From NCBI GenBank assembly GCA_033853925.1, contig JAWOLC010000001.1:1-64000 (forward strand): DNA of 64,000 bases. Reading direction: 5' to 3'. Shown here in pieces: positions 1-7,450 of the stretch; position 1 is the first letter of the stretch; each line of letters opens with the position of its first letter. Made by a program: the position numbers and the translations under genes. The notes beneath the pieces are model-generated. The model was given only the letters and a program-made list of their open reading frames with translations, did not search any database and was not told the DNA's origin. The stretch is from JANXPZ01 sp033853925. GTDB taxonomy: Bacteria; Eisenbacteria; RBG-16-71-46.

Positions 1-165
1 GGAAGGCGGGGGCGGATGTCCCGGGCGGATCCCAACCAGTTGGCGCTCTTCGCCCCGGAGCCCCATCCGGTGGTGGAGGAGCTGAAGAAGCTCGAGCTGG
101 AGAAGCTGACACCCCTGGAGGCGCTGAACCGCATCGCCGAATGGAAGGCGAAGGTGGGAAGGTAG
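1..165 (+). CDS. mutS: DNA mismatch repair protein MutS, C-terminal fragment
   Basis: Only the last 54 residues are in the window; the gene is cut by the left edge. The frame is open from base 1 to a TAG stop. The tail has the usual MutS ending: a PNQLALF stretch, then LELEKLTPLEAL and a short helical end. This region follows the ATPase domain and is known to help MutS dimer or tetramer contacts. MutL is encoded in the same window at 16.4 kb, so the two mismatch-repair genes are near each other but not adjacent. The assignment rests on the short conserved tail alone. Confidence 0.8.
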   Translation, partial: GRRGRMSRADPNQLALFAPEPHPVVEELKKLELEKLTPLEALNRIAEWKAKVGR

Positions 166-212
166 CCGGAGATCGCATCGGCCGCGGCCCGAGGCCCGAG
201 ACCAGCGAGGTG

Positions 213-626
213 ATGATGAGACGATCCATTCTCGTCGTGAGCGGGGCGGCGGTCGTCGTGTTCGTCACGGCCTGGGTGGCGCTGAATCCCGCGGGTCGCT
301 TCGGCCTGTCCAGGGACATGCTCACCACCTACAACCGCGCGCCGGTTCCGTTCGCCGACCTGGAGGTGCGGAGCGACGGCGCCATGCGCCTGGTCGGCAA
401 GACGCACCAGGTCGGAGCCGAGCAGCTCGCTTGGCTGGCACGGCCGAAGCCCGACGTGCTCATCATCGCCACTGGGTGGCAGGGCGAGGTGCGGGCCGCG
501 GGGCGGCCAGCGGACCTGGCGCGGACGACGTTCCTGACCCTGCCAACAGGCCAGGCTCTGGCAACCTTCAATGCGCTCCGGGCGCGGAAGGTCCAGGTGG
601 CGATCCATGTGCACTCGACCTGCTAG
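213..626 (+). CDS. Mth938-like (DUF498/NDUFAF3 fold) small protein
   Basis: About 137 residues. The N-terminus (MMRRSILVVSGAAVVV) is one hydrophobic segment that could be a signal peptide or membrane anchor. The rest matches the Mth938-like domain: a central PDVLIIATGWQGEV strand-turn, then LPTGQALATFNALR and the end VAIHVHSTC, which is the typical close of this fold. Biochemical function is unknown; the eukaryotic relative NDUFAF3 assists complex I assembly. I chose the double ATG at 213/216 because GAGG lies just upstream and a longer start would extend into mutS. The N-terminal anchor is unusual for the family. The gene overlaps the next one by about 20 nt. Confidence 0.7.
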   Translation: MMRRSILVVSGAAVVVFVTAWVALNPAGRFGLSRDMLTTYNRAPVPFADLEVRSDGAMRLVGKTHQVGAEQLAWLARPKPDVLIIATGWQGEVRAAGRPADLARTTFLTLPTGQALATFNALRARKVQVAIHVHSTC

Positions 627-1551
627 GCCTCGTGCCGGGCTCGCTCTCGCCGTGATCGTCATGGTTGCGTGCGTGGCCTCGTACTCGTGGGCCGTATCCC
701 TTGCGCCGGGCGACTTCGTCCTCGCCAACAACGGGACCGGCCAGATCTGGAAGCTCGCGCACTCCGACCTGGCGCAGACGTTGATCAGCGATGGCCCGCT
801 CCTGACGTGGGTGCACCACCTCACCGTGGACCGGCAGGGGCGGATCCTGGTGTCCGACAAGTCCAATGCCATCGTCGCCGTCGATCCCGTCACGGGGAAC
901 GAGTCCGTCTTCGCCTCGGCGTCCGACCTGGGCGGGGAACCCTACGGTCTCGCCGTCGGACCGGACGGGGCCATCTACGTGAGCCTGCGGACCCCGGGCC
1001 GGATCCTGCGCCTCGATCCGGTCACGGCAGCAGCGACGACGGTGACGAGCGGTGGCCTTCTGTCCTCGCCGGAGGGTCTCACCCTGGGGCCGGATGGGCA
1101 GCTCTACGTCGCCGAGACGCTTGCACCGGCCACGGGGAGCATCGTCCGCGTGGACCCCGGAGCGGGCACGCAGACGCTGGTCAGCGCCAGCTCCCAGTTT
1201 CTCTACCCGTTCGCCATCGCAGTCGCCAACGGGAAGGCCTGGACCGCCCAGACCGGCGAGCTGAGCCGGCGGCAGGGCTGCTTCCTCGTGACTCAGCTTT
1301 CCGACGGAACCACCGAGCTGTCGACCATCAGTCCATGGTGCCGCTCCGAGGGGATCGTCATCTCCAGCGACGGGACGTTGCTCTACAGCGACTGCCAGCC
1401 CGTCAGCATGGACTGCTACAGGGAGATCACGGGGATTGCGGGAACACCCGTCCAGATCTCGTTCGTGGGCGGCCCGGTCGGCGTCGTGCCCGATGGCGTC
1501 GTCGCGACCAGGCGCACGAGCTGGGGCTCGTTGAAGACGATCTACCGGTGA
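607..1551 (+). CDS. Exported NHL/SMP-30-type beta-propeller protein
   Basis: About 314 residues with a signal peptide (LALAVIVMVACVASYSWAV). After it come repeated units of the kind GILVSDKSNAIVAVDPVTG, GLAVGPDGAIYVS and GLTLGPDGQLYVAETL, as found in NHL, SMP-30 and virginiamycin-lyase-like propellers. The protein is therefore probably a periplasmic or surface six-bladed propeller. Nothing identifies a substrate. Several cysteines in the last third (GCFL, PWCR, DCQP, MDCYRE) could form disulfides. The start at 607 gives a normal signal peptide and overlaps the previous gene; a longer frame from 571 is possible. It converges on the methyltransferase gene on the other strand. Confidence 0.7.
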   Translation: MCTRPARPRAGLALAVIVMVACVASYSWAVSLAPGDFVLANNGTGQIWKLAHSDLAQTLISDGPLLTWVHHLTVDRQGRILVSDKSNAIVAVDPVTGNESVFASASDLGGEPYGLAVGPDGAIYVSLRTPGRILRLDPVTAAATTVTSGGLLSSPEGLTLGPDGQLYVAETLAPATGSIVRVDPGAGTQTLVSASSQFLYPFAIAVANGKAWTAQTGELSRRQGCFLVTQLSDGTTELSTISPWCRSEGIVISSDGTLLYSDCQPVSMDCYREITGIAGTPVQISFVGGPVGVVPDGVVATRRTSWGSLKTIYR

Positions 1552-1579
1552 ACCGCGCGGCCCCGAGGCCTTCCGACGG

Positions 1580-2332
1580 TCACCTCGCGAGGGCCGGTCT
1601 CCGGCAGAGGTGGACGTCCTCGGCCAGGTCCAGGCCGTAGCGCGCCGCGCGCTCGGCGCCCAGGTCGCGCGCGAAGGGGATGACATCCACGTCGAAGCCG
1701 GCGGCTCGCAGTCGCTCCGGATAGTCGCGCCCGAACACGCGCACGTGATCCTCCTGGCCGAAAGCGCGGAGCCTCTCGGCGGGGCTGGTGATCAGGGGAT
1801 CCTCGAAAGACTCGGTCCGCGACGCGTCGATCGGGGATTGGAGCAGGGCCCACCCGCCGGGTCGGAGCACGCGCCGCAACTCGCCGAGCGCGGCCGCCAG
1901 ATCGCGCACGTGCTCGAGCACGTGGCTGCAGATCGCCGCGTCGAAGCCCGCGTCGCGCATCGGCAGGCGCTGCAGATCCAGGCGCACCATGGTGTGTCGC
2001 GAGGCGAGATCCCCGCTCACGTAGGTGAGCCCGGGCAGCGCACGCAGACGGCGCTGCAGGTGCTCCTCGGGCGCGAGGTAGAGCAGCCGCAGCGGCTCGC
2101 GGAGGAGCGGTGTCCGCTCGGCGAGAAAGAGCCACAGGAGCCGATGCCGCTCGAGCGAGCTGCACCGCGGACAGAGCGCGTGGGGGCGCGGCGGCCGGCC
2201 GGCGGGAAGGAAGGCACGGAAGCGGCCGGAGCAGCAGGGGCACTCCACGCGATCGCCGCGGTACCACCAGGCCCGCGCGCGCCGGGCGAGCGGGACGAAG
2301 GGGCGCGGCACGATGGCCGCCAGCCGGCTCAT
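1580..2332 (-). CDS. SAM-dependent methyltransferase with N-terminal zinc-ribbon
   Basis: 250 residues. The N-terminal 70 residues hold two cysteine pairs (CPCC and CPRC, about 28 residues apart) followed by SSLERHRLLW, a zinc-ribbon arrangement seen before some class I methyltransferases. The methyltransferase core follows, with a DLQRLPMRDAGFDAAICSHV segment and LEHVRDLAAALGELRRVLRPGG, typical of the type 11 family. The usual glycine-rich SAM loop is replaced by YLAPEEHL, as in other members of this zinc-ribbon subgroup. The substrate cannot be told. The start ATG overlaps the stop of the HEAT gene by 4 nt, so it is the last gene of the metH operon on this strand. Confidence 0.75.
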   Translation of the reverse strand: MSRLAAIVPRPFVPLARRARAWWYRGDRVECPCCSGRFRAFLPAGRPPRPHALCPRCSSLERHRLLWLFLAERTPLLREPLRLLYLAPEEHLQRRLRALPGLTYVSGDLASRHTMVRLDLQRLPMRDAGFDAAICSHVLEHVRDLAAALGELRRVLRPGGWALLQSPIDASRTESFEDPLITSPAERLRAFGQEDHVRVFGRDYPERLRAAGFDVDVIPFARDLGAERAARYGLDLAEDVHLCRRPALAR

Positions 2333-3225
2333 GGGACTGGCCGCTCCCGCGCCGCTGCGCGCAGCGCCGCCTGCCGGAGGCCGGCGTCCCCGGTGCGCTC
2401 TGCCAGCCGCGCGGCCGCGGCCTTGAGCGCCGAGTCGGGCGAGCCGGCCGCGGCGTCCAGGGCCAGCATGAGCGAGCGCCGCGTGCGAACCTGGTCGTCG
2501 TCCAGGGCCTTCGCCAGCGTCTCTGCGGCCTCAGGCACGCGACCGAAGGCCGCGGGGGACCGCCACAGGGCATGAGCCGCTTCGGCGCGGACGTCGGCAC
2601 CCGGATCGGACTCGAGGGCTTCGAGCAGCCGCCCCCGCAGCTCCTCGAGCACCGGATCTCGCGCGGGTGACGGGGAGGCCGGCGACGTGCCTCGCTCCGC
2701 GCCGCTCACGACCAGGTTCACGCCCAGGGCCATCACCGCCTCCTCGCGCACCCAGGGATCGGGATCCCGCGAGAGCGTGACGATGCGCCGCACGTCCTCG
2801 CGTGAGGAGAAGCTCCAGCGGCGGATCGCCCTCTCCTTGGCCTCGCGCGTCGCGGGGAGGCGGCCCGGTGGCTGCACCGGCACGGGCGGCCGGTAGAGGA
2901 TGGGCACGCCGAGGAGCGCGACGCCCAGGGCCAGGGCCAGCGCACGCTGCCGGGCCGTGCCAGCATCACGGGCCGTGAAGAGAGCGCCCAGGGCCGCGCC
3001 CCAGAACGGGAAGGCGATCCAGCCGCCCGCACCCAGGTAGCCACGGAAGCGCGGGGCGGCCTCGGGCTGGCCCAGCGGCGCTCCGAGCAGCGAGAGCGCG
3101 AACCCCGCCGCCGCCGCCAGCAGGCCGCCCGCGAGCGCGCCCGCCAGCAGCCGGCCCGCCAGGCGCGCGCCCGGGGAGGCGGCACGCGAAGCCGGACTCA
3201 GAGTCCCTTGACCACGCCCTTCCAC
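2329..3225 (-). CDS. Membrane-anchored HEAT-repeat protein
   Basis: 298 residues. The first 130 residues hold about three or four hydrophobic segments rich in Ala, Gly and Leu. The rest is soluble and shows HEAT-type helical repeats: SRDPDPWVREEAVMALG, ESDPGADVRAEAAHALWRS and DDDQVRTRRSLMLALDAA. HEAT repeats usually bind other proteins; no enzyme motif is seen. The start at 3225 overlaps the holin-like gene by 28 nt, and the stop overlaps the methyltransferase start (ATGA). It is part of a four-gene minus-strand operon, so expression is probably coupled to its neighbours. Function unknown. Confidence 0.65.
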   Translation of the reverse strand: MEGRGQGTLSPASRAASPGARLAGRLLAGALAGGLLAAAAGFALSLLGAPLGQPEAAPRFRGYLGAGGWIAFPFWGAALGALFTARDAGTARQRALALALGVALLGVPILYRPPVPVQPPGRLPATREAKERAIRRWSFSSREDVRRIVTLSRDPDPWVREEAVMALGVNLVVSGAERGTSPASPSPARDPVLEELRGRLLEALESDPGADVRAEAAHALWRSPAAFGRVPEAAETLAKALDDDQVRTRRSLMLALDAAAGSPDSALKAAAARLAERTGDAGLRQAALRAAARERPVP

Positions 3226-3542
3226 ACCATCCCCATGACGCTCAGGACCAGGGCGGCGACGATCGTCGTGCCGAAGCCGCCGGGAATGTCGAAGCCGGGC
3301 ACGAGGAGATCGGTGAGCCAGAGGATGATCGCGTTCAGCACCAGGAGGAAGAGCCCGAGGGTGAGGATCGTGAGCGGCAGCGTGAGGAGGAAGAGGATCG
3401 GCTTCACGATCGCGTTCAGGAACCCGAGCACGACTGCCGCGACGAGGGCCGGCCCCCAGCCCGCCACCCGGAACCCCGGCAGGATCTTCGAGAGCCCGAG
3501 CATCGTGGCCGCCATCAGCACGAAGTAGAGGATGAAGCTCAC
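3198..3542 (-). CDS. Phage holin family 4-type membrane protein (YvlD-like)
   Basis: 114 residues, nearly all membrane: about four transmembrane helices. The conserved middle GFLNAIVKPILFLLTLPLTI and the following GLFLLVLNAIILWLTD are hallmarks of the PF04020 family (YvlD and relatives). These are chromosomal proteins of unknown role despite the holin name, so no phage origin is implied. The start is GTG at 3542, whose GTGA overlaps the stop of the upstream methyltransferase/reductase gene; this 4-nt overlap fixes the start. No other phage gene is nearby. Confidence 0.8.
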   Translation of the reverse strand: MSFILYFVLMAATMLGLSKILPGFRVAGWGPALVAAVVLGFLNAIVKPILFLLTLPLTILTLGLFLLVLNAIILWLTDLLVPGFDIPGGFGTTIVAALVLSVMGMVWKGVVKGL

Positions 3543-5395
3543 GGCGTACCCTCCAGGACCTCCAGGCAGTTCTCGTAGCGGCCGAAGGAGGGCATCAGGT
3601 AGACGCCGTTCGCGCTGGTCCGGCAGCGCGCGAGCAGCTCGCGCGCCAGCTCGATGCCCACGCGCTGGCCCTCGTTGCCCGCTTCGTACATCCGGGCGCG
3701 GATCCAGTCGGGCACCTGGATGCCCGGCACCTCGTTGTGCAGGAACTCGGCGTGCCGGAACGACTGCAGCGGCAGGATGCCGATGAGGATCGGCAGGCCG
3801 GAGTGGCCGCCCAGGCGATCCAGGAAGCGCTCCCACGCCTCCAGCTCGTACACCGGCTGGGTCATCACGAACTGCGCCCCGGCGTCGAGCTTGCGCCGGA
3901 AGCGGTCCAGCTCCACGTCCAGGTCCTCGGCCGTCGGGTTCACGCCGCAGCCCACGGCGAAGCCCGTCGAGGCCCCGATCGAGTTGCCCGCCAGGTCGGT
4001 GCCCTCGTTCATCTGGCGCACGATGCGGATGAGCCCCATCGAGTCGGTGTCGTACACGGCGGTCGCGTTGGGATAGTCGCCGAGGCTCGGCGGATCGCCG
4101 GTGAGGCAGAGGATGTTGTGGACCCCCAGGGCGTGGCAGCCCAGGAGGTCGCTCTGCAGACCCATCAGGTTCCGGTCGCGGGTGGTGAAGTGGAGGATGA
4201 TCTCGAGCCGGGGGTAGTGCGAGTGCACCTGGAAGGCGAGGGCCGGCGCGCTCATGCGGATCCGGGCCATGGGCGAGTCGGCGATGTTGACCGCGTCCAC
4301 GCCGCGCTGCGCCATCAGCCGCGCTCCCTCCAGCACCTTGCGCGTGCTGATGCCGCGCGGCGGGTCGAGCTCGACGCTGACCACGAACTTCCGCTCGAGC
4401 AAGGCCAGCAGGGGCGGCTGGGGGCCCGCCGCCGGGGCGGGCTCGGCGGGCGCGGGCACGCGCTCGAGCACGCGCACCTCGGCGCCGGGCGCGAGCTTCT
4501 CCGCCGGCAGATGCGAGGCGAGCCGCTCGCGCATCAGGCGGATGTGCGCCGGCGTCGTGCCGCAGCAGCCGCCCACCAGGCGCACGCCGGCGTCCACGGC
4601 ACGCGCGGCGAACTCGCCGAAGTACGCGGGGCGGGCGAAGTAGTAGAAGCGTCCGCCGTGCAGATGGGGGAGGCCTGCGTTCGGCATGGCCGAGACGAAC
4701 GTCCCGTCGGCCGCCTCGATCAGCTCCTCGACGACTTCGAGCGTGGCCTGCGGACCGACGCCGCAGTTGACGCCGACGATGTCCGCGCCGGCCTGGCGCA
4801 GGGCCCGCACGGCCAGGGCGGGAGCGTGGCCGTAGAGGGTCTTGCCGTCCACGCCGAAGGTCATCTGGGCGACGACGGGAAGCTCGCGAGACACGCGCCG
4901 GACGGCCCGCAGCGCGGCCAGGATCTCGTTCAGGTCCTGGAAGGTCTCGAGGACGAAGCAGTCCACCCCGCCTTCCAGCAGCCCTTCGACCGATTCCTGG
5001 AACCAATCCTCGGCGTCGGCCACCGCGATCTGCCCGAAGGGCTCGAGCGCCTTGCCCAGCGGCCCGATCGAGCCCGCGACGAACGCGGGCACGCCCACGA
5101 TCTCGCGGGCCGCCCGGGCGATGCGCGCCCCCTGGCGGGCGATCACGCGCACCTCGCGCTCGAGCCCGTGCGGGGCCAGACGCACGTGGTTCGCGCCGAA
5201 GGTGTTGGTCTCGATCAGCTCCGCGCCCGCGGCCAGGTACTCGCGGTGGATGGCCTCCACCAGGGCCGGGTTCGAGAGGTTGGCCTCGTCGAAGCTGCGG
5301 TCGAAGGGGACGCCGCGCTCGTAGAGCAGCGTGCCCATCGCCCCATCGGCGAGCAGCGGTCCCTGCGCGAGGCGTTCCAGGAAGGGTGCCGGCAT
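3539..5395 (-). CDS. Bifunctional homocysteine S-methyltransferase / methylenetetrahydrofolate reductase
   Basis: 618 residues, the length of YitJ-type fusions. Residues 1-290 form a homocysteine methyltransferase barrel with the start DGAMGTLLYERG and the three zinc cysteines C211 (VGVNCGVGP) and C277/C278 (VGGCCGTTP). Residues 330-615 are a MetF-type flavin barrel with VSVELDPPRG near its start, ILCLTGDPP, and FVMTQPVYELEAWERF. The protein can make 5-methyl-THF and methylate homocysteine, but has no cobalamin-binding or reactivation domain, so the methyl donor of the first half is open. A TTGCCA/TAGGCT promoter ends 7 nt before the ATG. First gene of a four-gene operon with GTGA and ATGA overlaps. 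Confidence 0.92.
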   Translation of the reverse strand: MPAPFLERLAQGPLLADGAMGTLLYERGVPFDRSFDEANLSNPALVEAIHREYLAAGAELIETNTFGANHVRLAPHGLEREVRVIARQGARIARAAREIVGVPAFVAGSIGPLGKALEPFGQIAVADAEDWFQESVEGLLEGGVDCFVLETFQDLNEILAALRAVRRVSRELPVVAQMTFGVDGKTLYGHAPALAVRALRQAGADIVGVNCGVGPQATLEVVEELIEAADGTFVSAMPNAGLPHLHGGRFYYFARPAYFGEFAARAVDAGVRLVGGCCGTTPAHIRLMRERLASHLPAEKLAPGAEVRVLERVPAPAEPAPAAGPQPPLLALLERKFVVSVELDPPRGISTRKVLEGARLMAQRGVDAVNIADSPMARIRMSAPALAFQVHSHYPRLEIILHFTTRDRNLMGLQSDLLGCHALGVHNILCLTGDPPSLGDYPNATAVYDTDSMGLIRIVRQMNEGTDLAGNSIGASTGFAVGCGVNPTAEDLDVELDRFRRKLDAGAQFVMTQPVYELEAWERFLDRLGGHSGLPILIGILPLQSFRHAEFLHNEVPGIQVPDWIRARMYEAGNEGQRVGIELARELLARCRTSANGVYLMPSFGRYENCLEVLEGTP

Positions 5396-5402
5396 GCTGC
5401 TC

Positions 5403-5432
5403 AGCCTAAGGTCCGGGGCTCGGGGCTGGCAA
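5403..5432 (-). promoter_or_regulatory. Sigma-70-type promoter of the metH/metF fusion operon
   Basis: On the minus strand, TTGCCA (5432-5427), an 18-bp spacer and TAGGCT (5408-5403). Only 7 nt separate the -10 box from the ATG at 5395, which would place the transcription start at or next to the start codon. No Shine-Dalgarno sequence can fit. Predicted leaderless promoter, by inspection only. Confidence 0.5.
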
Positions 5433-5505
5433 GCGGCGGGAGCGAGGCCCCGCGGCCGGCGACGCCGCGCCGACGCATCACCCCTTCGTCAAGTCGCCGG
5501 GCGCA

Positions 5506-5534
5506 TTGGCCACCCGAGGAGCGTCTGCTAGAGT
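5506..5534 (+). promoter_or_regulatory. Extended -10 promoter of the S55 peptidase gene
   Basis: TTGGCC (5506-5511), a 17-bp spacer and TAGAGT (5529-5534), preceded by TGC, giving an extended -10. The GTG start of the S55 gene follows after 8 nt, so the mRNA is probably leaderless. It diverges from the metH promoter about 75 bp away. Confidence 0.5.
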
Positions 5535-5542
5535 GCCGCCCC

Positions 5543-7450
5543 GTGCCACCCATCGCCTCACCGCGCTGCGTCCGTCCGGCCTCCTCCTCCGCGGGGCCTG
5601 CGTGTCGCGCCTGGGCGCGCGGCGCCGGGCTCGCGGCGGCCCTCGCGCTGACGCTCGCTGGTTCGCTTCCCTGCCTCGCCGTAGCCCCACCCACGCTCGC
5701 TCCCGGCGAGCTGCGCCCGGGGGAGCCGGCGGTCGTGCGCACGGTGCTGCGGGGAGACTCGATCGAGGAGTTCCCCGCCGAGGTGGTCGGCGTGCTCTCG
5801 GGCGGCCGCGTCGAGGGGCAGCTGATCATCGCCAAGGCCACGTCCGAGCGCCTGCGGCAGATCGGCGTCGCCCAGGGCATGAGTGGCTCGCCCGTCTACG
5901 TGCGCGGGAAGCTGGTGGGGGCGCTGTCCTCGAGCTGGCTGTTCGAGCGGGAGCCCCTGTTCGGCATCACCCCGATCGGCGAGATGCTCGACGTGCTCGA
6001 GCATCCCTCGGCTTCCGTCACCGGTCCCTCGGCGGGCCCCGCGGGCGTGGATCTCGCCGCGCCCGCCGGCGAGGCGCGCTTCGGCGAGTTCCACTGGGAC
6101 GAGGCCCCGCGCCCCGCGCCGCCGGAGCCCCCGCGCGCGCCGGGCCCGCTCGCGGGCACCACCTCGGGGTCGCCGACCGCCCTGCCGATCCCGCTGGCCT
6201 GCGCGGGGCTCGCCCCGGATGCGCTGCCCGCGCTCCAGCAGTGGCTCGGCCCCCTCGGCTTCGACGCGGTGCAGGGCGGCCTCGGCGACGACGCCGGCCC
6301 GCCCGCGGCGGACCTGGCGCCCGGCTCGGCCGTGGCCGTGGACCTGCTGCGCGGCGACCTGAGGCTGGCCGCGATCGGCACGCTCACCTGGCGCGACGGC
6401 GACCGCGTGCTGCTCTTCGGCCACCCGTTCTTCCAGTCCGGCGACGTGCGCCTGCCTCTGTCCACCGCGCGCATCACCACGGTGATCGCCAGCGACTACG
6501 TCTCCTTCAAGATGGGCACGCCCGGCCGCGAGGTGGGAGTGGTGACGCAGGACAGGCACTCGGGCGTGGCCGGCGTGCTCGGTCCCCGCGCGCGCCTGCT
6601 GCCCTTCACCGTGCGCATCCGGGGCACGCTGCCCGAGCCGCGGGACTTCCACTTCCAGATGGTCGAGGACCGCGTGCTGGCGCCCCAGCTCGCCTCGGCC
6701 GCCATCCTCAACAGCCTGCTCGAATCGGGAGGCACCGCCGCGAACCAGACCGTGCGCTGGACGCTCACCCTCCGTCGTCACGGCGCCGCTCCGCTGATGC
6801 TGAGCGACGTCGAGGCCGAGGACGCGCCGCTCACGGCGACGGCGAGCGCCATCGGCGCGCCCCTGGGCTTCCTCTTCGGCAACCCGTACGAGCGGCTCCA
6901 GCTCGACAGCCTCGACCTGACGGTGCAGGTGGAGCCGGGACGCGAGCTGTGGACGCTGCGCGAGGCGCGGCTCCTCGAGGCGGCCGTGCGCCCCGGCGGG
7001 CTCGCCCACGTGGAGTGCCGGCTCGAGCGCTGGCGCGGTCCGACCGAGACGCGCGTTCTCGAGGTGCCCGTCGCCCAGGAGCTGCCGGACGGCCGTTACG
7101 CGCTGTGGGTGGGCGGCGGCGCCGAGCTGTCACGCACGGAGGCCGCGCGCTTCCCCGCGCGCTACGTGCCGGTGTCGCTCGATGACGCCTGGCGGCGCCT
7201 CGCGCGGCTGCATCCCTCGGACGCTCTCTACGGGGTCATCCTGGCCAGTGCGCCCGACGTGACGGCGGGAGGGCGCGACTACCCCGAACTGCCCTCCTCG
7301 GCGGCGGCCGTGCTCTCGAGCGGGCTGGTCATGCGCAGCACGGCGCGTCGCGCCGACGCGGCGATGCTCGGAGAGACGCGCCTGCCGCTCCCGGGCGCGA
7401 CCCAGGGCGAGTTGCAGCTCATCCTCACCGTGGATTCCAAGGCTCCATGA
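5543..7450 (+). CDS. Exported SpoIVB-type S55 family peptidase
   Basis: 635 residues with a signal peptide (GAGLAAALALTLAGSLPCLA). The S55 serine motif QGMSGSPVYVRGKLVGAL lies near the N-terminus (S116), followed by EPLFGITPIGEML. The second conserved block, DGDRVLLFGHPFFQSG with H294, comes about 180 residues later, then SFKMGTPGREVGVVTQD. In Bacillus SpoIVB the histidine block precedes the serine block, so the order is swapped here. S55 enzymes are serine proteases that cleave envelope signalling proteins during sporulation; no sporulation genes are evident here, so the role must differ. The GTG start follows an extended -10 promoter; the stop overlaps the next gene (ATGA). The substrate is unknown. 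Confidence 0.8.
   Translation: MPPIASPRCVRPASSSAGPACRAWARGAGLAAALALTLAGSLPCLAVAPPTLAPGELRPGEPAVVRTVLRGDSIEEFPAEVVGVLSGGRVEGQLIIAKATSERLRQIGVAQGMSGSPVYVRGKLVGALSSSWLFEREPLFGITPIGEMLDVLEHPSASVTGPSAGPAGVDLAAPAGEARFGEFHWDEAPRPAPPEPPRAPGPLAGTTSGSPTALPIPLACAGLAPDALPALQQWLGPLGFDAVQGGLGDDAGPPAADLAPGSAVAVDLLRGDLRLAAIGTLTWRDGDRVLLFGHPFFQSGDVRLPLSTARITTVIASDYVSFKMGTPGREVGVVTQDRHSGVAGVLGPRARLLPFTVRIRGTLPEPRDFHFQMVEDRVLAPQLASAAILNSLLESGGTAANQTVRWTLTLRRHGAAPLMLSDVEAEDAPLTATASAIGAPLGFLFGNPYERLQLDSLDLTVQVEPGRELWTLREARLLEAAVRPGGLAHVECRLERWRGPTETRVLEVPVAQELPDGRYALWVGGGAELSRTEAARFPARYVPVSLDDAWRRLARLHPSDALYGVILASAPDVTAGGRDYPELPSSAAAVLSSGLVMRSTARRADAAMLGETRLPLPGATQGELQLILTVDSKAP

Noticed and set aside
3198..3542. 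Prophage remnant suggested by the holin-like protein
   Set aside because: The PF04020 family is chromosomal in many bacteria, and no other phage gene, integrase or att site is near.
3737..5542. A long N-terminal extension of the S55 peptidase frame
   Set aside because: The extension is antisense to the metH/metF fusion, and the signal peptide begins only after 5543.
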